Made by a program: the position numbers and the translations under genes
Source of the DNA: Gordius sp. MW1
Lineage: Eukaryota > Nematomorpha > Gordioida > Gordea > Gordiidae
Assembly: GCA_964036665.1 (NCBI GenBank)
Contig: OZ038529.1
Location: 16,252,060 to 16,316,059, forward strand
DNA: 64,000 bases
Direction: 5' to 3'
The notes under the pieces: generated by a model
What the model was told of the DNA's origin: nothing
What the model saw: the letters and a program-made list of their open reading frames with translations, nothing else
The model's database searches: none
Part shown: positions 1 to 11,061 of the stretch, in pieces
Position numbering within the stretch: the first letter of the stretch is position 1
Layout of the letters: each line of letters begins with the position of its first letter

Positions 1-39
1 ATGATCGCATAGTGCATTTTTGAAAAATTAAGCACTCAC

Positions 40-66
40 GTTGCGATACAACAAACTAATCGCAAC
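40..66 (+). other. Conserved 8-bp dyad GTTGCGAT-N11-ATCGCAAC (one per monomer)
   Basis: The two arms are exact reverse complements, separated by 11 bases, so their centres are about 19 bp apart. The element is retained in most monomers, including those with CTTATCGCAAC, where only the spacer changes. In monomers reading CTTATCCCAAC the right arm carries one mismatch. It lies inside one of the better conserved parts of the monomer. It could be a dimeric protein-binding site or a short hairpin; the sequence alone does not decide. Confidence 0.7.
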
Positions 67-80
67 AATAAAACGTTGTC

Positions 81-91
81 TTTTGTCAAAA
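81..91 (+). other. TTTTG-T-CAAAA near-palindrome
   Basis: An 11-bp element with 5-bp exact arms around a central T. It is present in nearly every monomer. It is reduced to TTTTGTCAAA in the CAATGAAACG subtype and to TTTGTCAAAA in the copies at about 8001, 11079 and 17601. No function is assigned. Confidence 0.5.
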
Positions 92-163
92 TGATAGTTC
101 TCGCAGCTTAAAACCTCTTTTCGGAAGTCAATCGAGGATAATAGGATTCTCAAATTGGCTTAC

Positions 164-243
164 TTTTATATATTTTTTCATGCTCTTTCACATAGAATCG
201 AAAAAAATAAATATTTTTACCTCAAAATTTTTCACATATTTTT
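164..243 (+). other. A/T-tract cluster, possible intrinsically bent DNA
   Basis: The reference monomer has TTTT at 164-167, T6 at 173-178, A7 at 201-207, T5 at 214-218, AAAATTTTT at 224-232 and T5 at 239-243. The last four are centred about 12-13 bp apart, close to but longer than the helical repeat. The cluster is conserved in all monomers. A few copies vary in the first A-run (near 889, 3300, 6743, 9498, 12576, 16343, 19098), with the following TAAAT lost. Curvature is an inference from tract spacing. Confidence 0.5.
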
Positions 244-1224
244 CTTTGAACCGTATTCATCCGATGAAAGTTGTCGTTTTCAGACGTGGTTTCCATGATA
301 AAAAGTAAAAATTTATCAGAATCAGAAAACTATTACTTTAAAATCATGATCGCATAGTGCATTTTTGAAAAATTAAGCACTCACGTTGCGATACAACAAA
401 CTAATCGCAACAATAAAACGTTGTCTTTTGTCAAAATGATAGTTCTCGCAGCTTAAAACCTCTTTTCGGAAGTCAATCGAGGATAATAGGATTCTCAAAT
501 TGGCTTACTTTTATATATTTTTTCATGCTCTTTCACATAGAATCGAAAAAAATAAATATTTTTACCTCAAAATTTTTCACATATTTTTCTTTGAACCGTA
601 TGCATCCGATGAAAGTTGTCGTTTTCAGACGTGGTTTCGATGATAAAAAGTAAAAATTTATCAGAATCAGAAAACTATTACTTTAAAATCATGATCGCAT
701 AGTGCATTTTTGAAAAATTAAGCACTCACGTTGCGATACAACAAACTAATCGCAACAATAAAACGTTGTCTTTTGTCAAAATGATAGTTCTCGCAGCTTA
801 AAACCTCTTTTCGGAAGTCAATCGAGGATAATAGGATTCTCAAATTGGCTTACTTTTATATATTTTTTCATGCTCTTTCACATAGAATCAAAAAAAAAAT
901 TTTTACTTCAAAATTTTTCACATATTTTTCTTTGGACCGTATTCATTCGATGAAAGTTGTCGTTTTCAGACGTGGTTTCTATGATCCCAAGTAATAATTT
1001 ATCAGAATCTGAAAACTATTACTTTGAAATCATGATCGCATAGAGCCATTTTCAAAAATTAAGCATCACGTTGCGATACAACAAACTAATCGCAACAATA
1101 AAACGTTGTCTTTTGTCAAAATGATAGTTCTCGCAGCTTAAAACCTCTTTTCGGAAGTCAATCGAGGATAATAGGATTCTCAAATTGGCTTACTTTTATA
1201 TATTTTTTACAGCTCTTTCACATA

Positions 1225-4200
1225 GAAACGAAAAAAATAAATGTTTTTACCTCAAAATTTTTCACATATTTTTCTTTGAACCGTATTCATCCGATGAAAG
1301 TTGTCGTTTTCAGACGTGGTTTCCATGATAAAAAGTAAAAATTTATCAGAATCAGAAAACTATTACTTTGAAATCATGATCGCATAATGCATTTTTGAAA
1401 AATTACGCACTCACGTTGCGATACAACAAACTAATCGCAACAATAAAACGTTGTCTTTTGTCAAAATGATAGTTCTCGCAGCTTAAAACTTCTTTTCGGA
1501 AGTCAATCGAGGATAATAGGATTCTCAAATTGGCTTACTTTTATATATTTTTTCATGCTCTTTCACATAGAATCGAAAAAAATAAATATTTTTACCTCAA
1601 AAATTTTCACATCTTTTTCTTTCAACCGTATGCATCCGATGAAAGTTATCGTTTTCAGACGTGGTTTCCATGATAATAAGTAAAAATTTATCGGAATCAG
1701 AAAACTATTACTTTAAAATCATAATCGCATAGTGCATTTTTGAAAAATTAAGCACTCACGTTGCGATACAACAAACTAATCGCAACAATAAAACGTTGTC
1801 TTTTGTCAAAATGATAGTTCTCGCAGCTTAAAACCTCTTTTCGGAAGTCAATCGAGGATAATAGGATTCTCAAATTGGCTTACTTTTATATATTATTTTA
1901 TGCTCTTTCTAATAGAATCGAAAAAAATAAATATTTTTACATCAAAATTTTAAACATATTTTTCTTTGAACCGTATTCATCCGATGAAAGATATCGTTTT
2001 CAGACGTGGTTTCTATGATCCCAAGTAAAAATTTATCAGAATCTAATAACTATTACTTTGAAATCATGATCGCATAGAGCCATTTTCAAAAATTAAGCAC
2101 TCACGTTGCGATACAACAAACTAATCGCAACAATAAAACGTTGTCTTTTGTCAAAATGTTAGTTCTCGCAGCTTAAAACCTCTTTTCGGAAGTCAATCGA
2201 GGATAATAGGATTCTCAAATTGGCTTACTTTTATATATTTTTTTATGCTCTTTCACATAGAATCGAAAAAAATAAATATTTTTACCTCAAAATTTTTCAC
2301 ATATTTTTCTTTCAACCGTATGCATCCGATGAAAGTTGTGGTTTTCAGACGTGGTTTCCAAGATAAAAAGTAAAAATTTATCAGAATCAGAAAACTATTA
2401 CTTTGAAATCATGATCGCATAATGCATTTTTGAAAAATTAAGCACTTACGTTGCGATACAACAAACTTATCCCAACAATAAAACGTTGTCTTTTGTCAAA
2501 ATAAATAGTTCTGGCAGCTTAAAACCTCTTTTCGGAAGTAAATTGAGGATAATAGGATTCTCAAATTGGCTTACTTTTATATATTTTTTTATGCTCTTTC
2601 ACATAGAATCGAAAAAAATAAATATTTTTACCTCAAAATTTTTCACATATTTTTCTTTCAACCGTATGCATCCGATGAAAGTTGTCGTTTTCAGACGTGG
2701 TTTCTATGATCCCAAGTAAAAATTTATCAGAATCTAAAAACTATTACTTTAAAATCATGATCGCATAGTGCATTTTTGAAAAATTAAGCACTCACGTTGC
2801 GATACAACAAACTAATCGCAACAATAAAACGTTGTCTTTTGTCAAAATGATAGTTCTCGCAGCTTAAAACCTCTTTTCGGAAGTCATTCGAGGATAATAG
2901 GATTCTCAAATTGGCTTACTTTTATATATTTTTTCATGCTCTTTCACATAGAATCGAAAAAAATAAATATTTTTACCTCAAAATTTTTCACATATTTTTC
3001 TTTGAACCGTATGCATCCGATGAAAGTTGTCGTTTTCAGACGTGGTTTCGATGATAAAAAGTAAAAATTTATCAGAATCAGAAAACTATTACTTTAAAAT
3101 CATGATCGCATAGTGCATTTTTGAAAAATTAAGCACTCACGTTGCGATACAACAAACTAATCGCAACAATAAAACGTTGTCTTTTGTCAAAATGATAGTT
3201 CTCGCAGCTTAAAACCTCTTTTCGGAAGTCAATCGAGGATAATAGGATTCTCAAATTGGCTTACTTTTATATATTTTTTCATGCTCTTTCACATAGAATC
3301 AAAAAAAAAATATTTTTACCTCAAAATTTTTCACATATTTTTCTTTGGACCGTATTCATCCGATGAAAGTTGTCGTTTTCAGACGTGGTTTCTATGATCC
3401 CAAGTAATAATTTATCAGAATCTGAAAACTATTACTTTGAAATCATGATCGCATAGAGCCATTTTCAAAAATTAAGCATCACGTTGCGATACAACAAACT
3501 AATCGCAACAATAAAACGTTGTCTTTTGTCAAAATGATAGTTCTCGCAGCTTAAAACCTCTTTTCGGAAGTCAATCGAGGATAATAGGATTCTCAAATTG
3601 GCTTACTTTTATATATTTTTTACAGCTCTTTCACATAGAAACGAAAAAAATAAATATTTTTACCTCAAAATTTTTCACATCTTTTTCTTTCAACCGTATG
3701 CATCCGATGAAAGTTGTCGTTTTCAGACGTGGTTTCCAAGATAAAAAGTAAAAATTTATCAGAATCAGAAAACTATTACTTTGAAATCATGATCGCATAA
3801 TGCATTTTTGAAAAATTAAGCACTCACGTTGCGATACAACAAACTTATCCCAACAATAAAACGTTGTCTTTTGTCAAAATAAATAGTTCTGGCAGCTTAA
3901 AACCTCTTTTCGGAAGTAAATTGAGGATAATAGGATTCTCAAATTGGCTTACTAATATATATATTTTCATGCTCTTTCACATAGAATCGAAAAAAATAAA
4001 TATTTTTACCTCAAAATTTTTCACATATTTTTCTTTCAACCGTATGCATCCGATGAAAGTTGTCGTTTTCAGACGTGGTTTCTATGATCCCAAGTTATCA
4101 GAATCTAAAAACTATTACTTTGAAATCATAATCGCATAAAGCAGTTTTCAAAAATTCAGCAGTCACGTTGCGATACAACAAACTTATCCCAACAATAAAA

Positions 4201-4667
4201 CGTTGTCTTTTGTCAAAATAAATAGTTCTGGCAGCTTAAAACCTCATTTCGGAAGTAAATCGAGGATAATAGGATTCTCAAATTGGCTTACTTTTATATA
4301 TTTTTTCATGCTCTTTCACATAGAATCGAAAAAAATAAATATTTTTACCTCAAAATTTTTAAAATCTTTTTCTTTCAACCGTATGCATCCGATGAAAGTT
4401 GTCGTTTTCAGACGTGGTTTCCATGATAATAAGTAAAAATTTATCGGAATCAGAAAACTATTACTTTAAAATCATGATCGCATAGTGCATTTTTGAAAAA
4501 TTAAGCACTCACGTTGCGATACAACAAACTAATCGCAACAATAAAACGTTGTCTTTTGTCAAAATGATAGTTCTCGCAGCTTAAAACCTCTTTTCGGAAG
4601 TCAATCGAGGATAATAGGATTCTCAAATTGGCTTACTTTTATATATTATTTCATGCTCTTTCTAATA
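1225..4667 (+). repeat. 10-monomer higher-order repeat, copy 1 (~3443 bp)
   Basis: Subtype order and small markers repeat at an offset of about 3443 bp. For example, the ATGATCGCATAATGC at 1376 corresponds to 4819, the one at 2411 to 5853, and the TTG-started subtype at 2486 to 5928. Before about 1225 the offset fails: 1204 reads ACAGCTCTTTC, while 4645 reads CATGCTCTTTCTAATAGG. A shorter 7-monomer relation (about 2411 bp) links 346-1220 with 2757-3635. Confidence 0.75.
1863..1930 (+). repeat. Left-domain marker variant CTAATAGAATCG
   Basis: This copy reads TATATTATTT...CTCTTTCTAATAGAATCG where other monomers read TATATTTTTT...CTCTTTCACATAGAATCG. The same variant recurs near 4650, 5337, 8094, 8780, 10480, 11170, 11860, 14250, 14937, 17694, 18380 and 20085, and then is not seen again. 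The copies near 4650 and 14250 share a further A-to-G change (CTAATAGGATCG). It serves as a diagnostic of the left domain. Confidence 0.85.
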
Positions 4668-7600
4668 GGATCGAAAAAAATAAATATTTTTACCTCAAAA
4701 TTTTTCACATATTTTTCTTTGAACCGTATTCATCCGATGAAAGTTGTCGTTTTCAGACGTGGTTTCCATGATAAAAAGTAAAAATTTATCAGAATCAGAA
4801 AACTATTACTTTGAAATCATGATCGCATAATGCATTTTTGAAAAATTACGCACTCACGTTGCGATACAACAAACTAATCGCAACAATAAAACGTTGTCTT
4901 TTGTCAAAATGATAGTTCTCGCAGCTTAAAACCTCTTTTCGGAAGTCAATCGAGGATAATAGGATTCTCAAATTGGCTTACTTTTATATATTTTTTCATG
5001 CTCTTTCACATAGAATCGAAAAAAATAAATATTTTTACCTCAAAATTTTTCACATCTTTTTCTTTCAACCGTATGCATCCGATGAAAGTTGTCGTTTTCA
5101 GACGTGGTTTTCATGATAATAAGTAAAAATTTATCGGAATCAGAAAACTATTACTTTAAAATCATGATCGCATAGTGCATTTTTGAAAAATTAAGCACTC
5201 ACGTTGCGATACAACAAACTAATCGCAACAATAAAACGTTGTCTTTTGTCAAAATGATAGTTCTCGCAGCTTAAAACCTCTTTTCGGAAGTCAATCGAGG
5301 ATAATAGGATTCTCAAATTGGCTTACTTTTATATATTATTTCATGCTCTTTCTAATAGAATCGAAAAAAATAAATATTTTTACCTCAAAATTTTTCACAT
5401 ATTTTTCTTTGAACCGTATTCATCCGATGAAAGATATCGTTTTCAGACGTGGTTTCTATGGATCCCAAGTAAAAATTTATCAGAATCTGAACTATTACTT
5501 AGAAATCATGATCGCATAGAGCCATTTTCAAAAATTAAGCACTCACGTTGCGATACAACAAACTAATCGCAACAATAAAACGTTGTCTTTTGTCAAAATG
5601 ATAGTTCTCGCAGCTTAAAACCTCTTTTTGGAAGTCAATCGAGGATAATAGGATTCTCAAATTGGCTTACTTTTATATATTTTTTCATGCTCTTTCACAT
5701 AGAATCGAAAAAAATAAATATTTTTACCTCAAAATTTTTCACATATTTTTCTTTCAACCGTATGCATCCGATGAAAGTTGTGGTTTTCAGACGTGGTTTC
5801 CAAGATAAAAAGTAAAAATTTATCAGAATCAGAAAACTATTACTTTGAAATCATGATCGCATAATGCATTTTTGAAAAATTAAGCACTCACGTTGCGATA
5901 CAACAAACTTATCCCAACAATAAAACGTTGTCTTTTGTCAAAATAAATAGTTCTGGCAGCTTAAAACCTCTTTTCGGAAGTAAATTGAGGATAATAGGAT
6001 TCTCAAATTGGCTTACTTTTATATATTTTTTCATGCTCTTTCACATAGAATCGAAAAAAATAAATATTTTTACCTCAAAATTTTTCACATATTTTTCTTT
6101 CAACCGTATGCATCCGATGAAAGTTGTCGTTTTCAGACGTGGTTTCTATGATCCCAAGTAAAAATTTATCAGAATCTAAAAACTATTACTTTAAAATCAT
6201 GATCGCATAGTGCATTTTTGAAAAATTAAGCACTCACGTTACGATACAACAAACTAATCGCAACAATAAAACGTTGTCTTTTGTCAAAATGATAGTTCTC
6301 GCAGCTTAAAACCTCTTTTCGGAAGTCAATCGAGGATAATAGGATTCTCAAATTGGCTTACTTTTATATATTTTTTCATGCTCTTTCACATAGAATCGAA
6401 AAAAATAAATATTTTTACCTCAAAATTTTTCACATATTTTTCTTTGAACCGTATGCATCCGATGAAAGTTGTCGTTTTCAGACGTGGTTTCGATGATAAA
6501 AAGTAAAAATTTATCAGAATCAGAAAACTATTACTTTAAAATCATGATCGCATAGTGCATTTTTGAAAAATTAAGCACTCACGTTGCGATACAACAAACT
6601 AATCGCAACAATAAAACGTTGTCTTTTGTCAAAATGATAGTTCTCGCAGCTTAAAACCTCTTTTCGGAAGTCAATCGAGGATAATAGGATTCTCAAATTG
6701 GCTTACTTTTATATATTTTTTCATGCTCTTTCACATAGAATCAAAAAAAAAATATTTTTACCTCAAAATTTTTCACATATTTTTCTTTGGACCGTATTCA
6801 TCCGATGAAAGTTGTCGTTTTCAGACGTGGTTTCTATGATCCCAAATAATAATTTATCAGAATCTGAAAACTATTACTTTGAAATCATGATCGCATAGAG
6901 CCATTTTCAAAAATTAAGCATCACGTTGCGATACAACAAACTAATCGCAACAATAAAACGTTGTCTTTTGTCAAAATGATAGTTCTCGCAGCTTAAAACC
7001 TCTTTTCGGAAGTCAATCGAGGATAATAGGATTCTCAAATTGGCTTACTTTTATATATTTTTTACAGCTCTTTCACATAGAAACGAAAAAAATAAATATT
7101 TTTACCTCAAAATTTTTCACATCTTTTTCTTTCAACCGTATGCATCCGATGAAAGTTGTCGTTTTCAGACGTGGTTTCCAAGATAAAAAGTAAAAATTTA
7201 TCAGAATCAGAAAACTATTACTTTGAAATCATGATCGCATAATGCATTCTTGAAAAATTAAGCACTCACGTTGCGATACAACAAACTTATCCCAACAATA
7301 AAACGTTGTCTTTTGTCAAAATAAATAGTTCTGGCAGCTTAAAACCTCTTTTCGGAAGTAAATTGAGGATAATAGGATTCTCAAATTGGCTTACTTTTAT
7401 ATATTTTTTCATGCTCTTTCACATAGAATAGAAAAAAATAAATATTTTTACCTCAAAATTTTTCACATATTTTTCTTTCAACCGTATGCATCCGATGAAA
7501 GTTGTCGTTTTCAGACGTGGTTTCTATGATCCCAAGTAAAAATTTATCAGAATCTAAAAACTATTACTTTGAAATCATAATCGCATAAAGCAGTTTTCAA

Positions 7601-8116
7601 AAATTCAGCACTCACGTTGCGATACAACAAACTTATCCCAACAATAAAACGTTGTCTTTTGTCAAAATAAATAGTTCTGGCAGCTTAAAACCTCTTTTCG
7701 GAAGTAAATCGAGGATAATAGGATTCTCAAATTGGCTTACTTTTATATATTTTTTCATGCTCTTTCACATAGAATCGAAAAAAATAAATATTTTTACCTC
7801 AAAATTTTTCAAATCTTTTTCTTTCAACCGTATGCATCCGATGAAAGTTGTCGTTTTCAGACGTGGTTTCCATGATAATAAGTAAAAATTTATCGGAATC
7901 AGAAAACTATTACTTTAAAATCATGATCGCATAGTGCATTTTTGAAAAATTAAGCACTCACGTTGCGATACAACAAACTAATCGCAACAATAAAACGTTG
8001 TCTTTGTCAAAATGATAGTTCTCGCAGCTTAAAACCTCTTTTCGGAAGTCAATCGAGGATAATAGGATTCTCAAATTGGCTTACTTTTATATATTATTTC
8101 ATGCTCTTTCTAATAG
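4668..8116 (+). repeat. 10-monomer higher-order repeat, copy 2 (~3449 bp)
   Basis: This is the second unit of the 3.44-kb period, in register with the preceding one. Subtype pairs 4203/7652 and the CTAATAG copies 4650/8094 and 5337/8780 keep an offset of about 3444-3449 bp. Distinctive differences show some divergence: copy 1 has ACTAATATATATATTTTC near 3951 and a shortened CCAAGTTATCAG near 4091. A third, partial unit follows and is then disrupted by the duplication near 10.6-13.1 kb. Confidence 0.7.
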
Positions 8117-10143
8117 AATCGAAAAAAATAAATATTTTTACCTCAAAATTTTTCACATATTTTTCTTTGAACCGTATTCATCCGATGAAAGTTGTCGTTT
8201 TCAGACGTGGTTTCCATGATAAAAAGTAAAAATTTATCAGAATCAGAAAACTATTACTTTGAAATCATGATCGCATAATGCATTTTTGAAAAATTACGCA
8301 CTCACGTTGCGATACAACAAACTAATCGCAACAATAAAACGTTGTCTTTTGTCAAAATGATAGTTCTCGCAGCTTAAAACCTCTTTTCGGAAGTCAATCG
8401 AGGATAATAGGATTCTCAAATTGGCTTACTTTTATATATTTTTTCATGCTCTTTCACATAGAATCGAAAAAAATAAATATTTTTACCTCAAAATTTTTCA
8501 CATCTTTTTCTTTCAACCGTATGCATCCGATGAAAGTTGTCGTTTTCAGACGTGGATTCCATGATAATAAGTAAAAATTTATCGGAATCAGAAAACTATT
8601 ACTTTAAAATCATGATCGCATAGTGCATTTTTGAAAAATTAAGCACTCACGTTGCGATACAACAAACTAATCGCAACAATAAAACGTTGTCTTTTGTCAA
8701 AATGATAGTTCTCGCAGCTTAAAACCTCTTTTCGGAAGTCAATCGAGGATAATAGGATTCTCAAATTGGCTTACTTTTATATATTATTTCATGCTCTTTC
8801 TAATAGAATCGAAAAAAATAAATATTTTTACCTCAAAATTTTTCACATATTTTTCTTTGAACCGTATTCATCCGATGAAAAATATCGTTTTCAGACGTGG
8901 TTTCTATGATCCCAAGTAAAAATTTATCAGAATCTGAACTATTACTTTGAAATCATGATCGCATAGAGCCATTTTCAAAAATTAAGCACTCACGTTGCGA
9001 TACAACAAACTAATCGCAACAATAAAACGTTGTCTTTTGTCAAAATGATAGTTCTCGCAGCTTAAAACCTCTTTTCGGAAGTCAATCGAGGATAATAGGA
9101 TTCTCAAATTGGCTTACTTTTATATATTTTTTCATGCTCTTTCACATAGAATCGAAAAAAATAAATATTTTTACCTCAAAATTTTTCACATATTTTTCTT
9201 TGAACCGTATGCATCCGATGAAAGTTGTCGTTTTCAGACGTGGTTTTGATGATAAAAAGTAAAAATTTATCAGAATCAGAAAACTGTTACTTTAAAATCA
9301 TGATCGCATAGTGCATTTTTGAAAAATTAAGCACTCACGTTGCGATACAACAAACTAATCGCAACAATAAAACGTTGTCTTTTGTCAAAATGATAGTTCT
9401 CGCAGCTTAAAACCTCTTTTCGGAAGTCAATCGAGAATAATAGGATTCTCAAATTGGCTTACTTTTATATATTTTTTCATGCTCTTTCACATAGAATCAA
9501 AAAAAAAATATTTTTACCTCAAAACTTTTCACATATTTTTCTTTGGACCGTATTCATCCGATGAAAGTTGTGGTTTTCAGACGTGGTTTCTATGATCCCA
9601 AGTAATAATTTATCAGAATCTGAAAACTATTACTTTGAAATCATGATCGCAGAGAGCCATTTTCAAAAATTAAGCATCACGTTGCGATACAACAAACTAA
9701 TCGCAACAATAAAACGTTGTCTTTTGTCAAAATGATAGTTCTCGCAGCTTAAAACCTCTTTTCGGAAGTCAATCGAGGATAATAGGATTCTCAAATTGGC
9801 TTACTTTTATATATTTTTTACAGCTCTTTCACATAGAAACGAAAAAAATAAATATTTTTACCTCAAAATTTTTCACATATTTTTCTTTGAACCGTTCAGA
9901 CGTGGTTTCCATGATAAAAAGTAAAAATTTATTAAAATCAGAAAACTATTACTTTGAAATCATGATCGCATAATACATTTTTGAAAAATTACGCACGCAC
10001 TCACGTTGCGATACAACAAACTAATCGCAACAATAAAACGTTGTCTTTTGTCAAAATGATAGTTCTCGCAGCTTAAAACCTCTTTTCGGAAGTCAATCGA
10101 GGATAATAGGATTCTCAAATTGGCTTACTTTTATATATTTTTT
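7984..10143 (+). repeat. 2160-bp block duplicated at +3078, copy A
   Basis: The block matches 11062-13221 at offset 3078. Shared rare markers are CGTGGATTCC (8551/11629), CGTGGTTTTGATG, AAACTGTTAC (9282/12360), TCGAGAATAATAGG, AAAACTTTTCAC, CGCAGAGAGCC, the 25-bp deletion (9892/12970) and ACGCACGCAC (9990/13068). The match stops after the T6 run at 10143/13221. Confidence 0.92.
9892..9899 (+). other. 25-bp deletion marker (ACCGTTCAGACG), first copy
   Basis: The usual CCGTATTCATCC...TTTTCAGACG is shortened to CCGTTCAGACG, a loss of 25 bp between short T-containing matches. The same allele lies at about 12970 and 19492. These positions are explained by the 3078- and 9600-bp duplications, so the deletion happened once, before both. 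Confidence 0.9.
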
Positions 10144-11061
10144 CATGCTCTTTCACATAGAATCGAAAAAAATAAATATTTTTACTTCAAAATTTTTCAC
10201 ATCTTTTTCTTTCAACCGTATGCATCCGATGAAAGTTGTCGTTTTCAGACGTGGTTTCCATGATAATAAGTAAAAATTTATCGGAATCAAAAAACTATTA
10301 CTTTAAAATCATGATCGCATAGTGCATTTTTGAAAAATTAAGCACTCACGTTGCGATACAACAAACTAATGGCAACAATAAAACGTTGTCTTTTGTCAAA
10401 ATGATAGTTCTCGCAGCTTAAAACCTCTTTTCGGAAGTCAATCGAGGATAATAGGATTCTCAAATTGGCTTACTTTTATATATTATTTCATGCTCTTTCT
10501 AATAGAATCGAAAAAAATAAATATTTTTACCTCAAAATTTTTCACATATTTTTCTTTGAACCGTATTCATGCGATGAAAGATATCGTTTTCAGACGTGGT
10601 TTCTATGATCCCAAGTAAAAACTTATCAGAATCTGAAAACTATTACTTTGAAATCATGATCGCATAATGCATTTTTGAAAAATTACGCACTCACGTTGCG
10701 ATACAACAAACTAATCGCAACAATAAAACGTTGTCTTTTGTCAAAATGATAGTTCTCGCAGCTTAAAACCTCTTTTCGGAAGTCAATCGAGGATAATAGG
10801 ATTCTCAAATTGGCTTACTTTTATATATTTTTTCATGCTCTTTCACATAGAATCGAAAAAAATAAATATTTTTACTTCAAAATTTTTCACATCTTTTTCT
10901 TTCAACCGTATGCATCCGATGAAAGTTGTCGTTTTCAGACGTGGTTTCCATGATAATAAGTAAAAATTTATCGGAATCAAAAAACTATTACTTTAAAATC
11001 ATGATCGCATAGTGCATTTTTGAAAAATTAAGCACTCACGTTGCGATACAACAAACTAATG

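Larger units (their letters stand above)
1..345 (+). repeat. Reference monomer (common type)
   Basis: The first full repeat unit, used here as reference. It contains 58 C and 45 G in 345 bases (30% G+C) and 13 CpG. In order it holds the variable GCATAGTGCAT segment, a GTTGCGAT/ATCGCAAC dyad (40-66), a TTTTGTCAAAA near-palindrome (81-91), the conserved AAAACCTC...GGATTCTC block (119-150), an A/T-tract cluster (about 164-243), and the variable CCGTATTCATCCGATG segment (251-266). The common type reads AAAATGATAGTTCTCGCAGC and GGAAGTCAATCGAGG in its first half. The unit boundary is arbitrary because the array is circularly permutable. Confidence 0.95.
3481..10665 (+). repeat. 7185-bp duplicated block, copy A
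   Basis: This block matches 13081-20265 at a constant offset of 9600 bp. I compared it line by line and saw no difference. Private markers shared by both copies include ACGATACAAC (6241/15841), GCATTCTTG (7245/16845), CCCAAATAAT (6841/16441), CTCTTTTTGG (5623/15223) and the 25-bp deletion at 9892/19492. The match breaks upstream at AAGCATCACG versus GCACTCACG and downstream at GCATAATGC versus GCATAGAGC. Confidence 0.95.

Noticed and set aside
119-141. CENP-B box
   Set aside because: TTCGGAAGTCAATCGAGG superficially resembles TTCGNNNNANNCGGG, but the required A and CGGG do not line up.
1-345. The monomer as a dimer of two ~172-bp halves
   Set aside because: Reading the two halves against each other by eye shows no consistent similarity beyond shared A/T runs.
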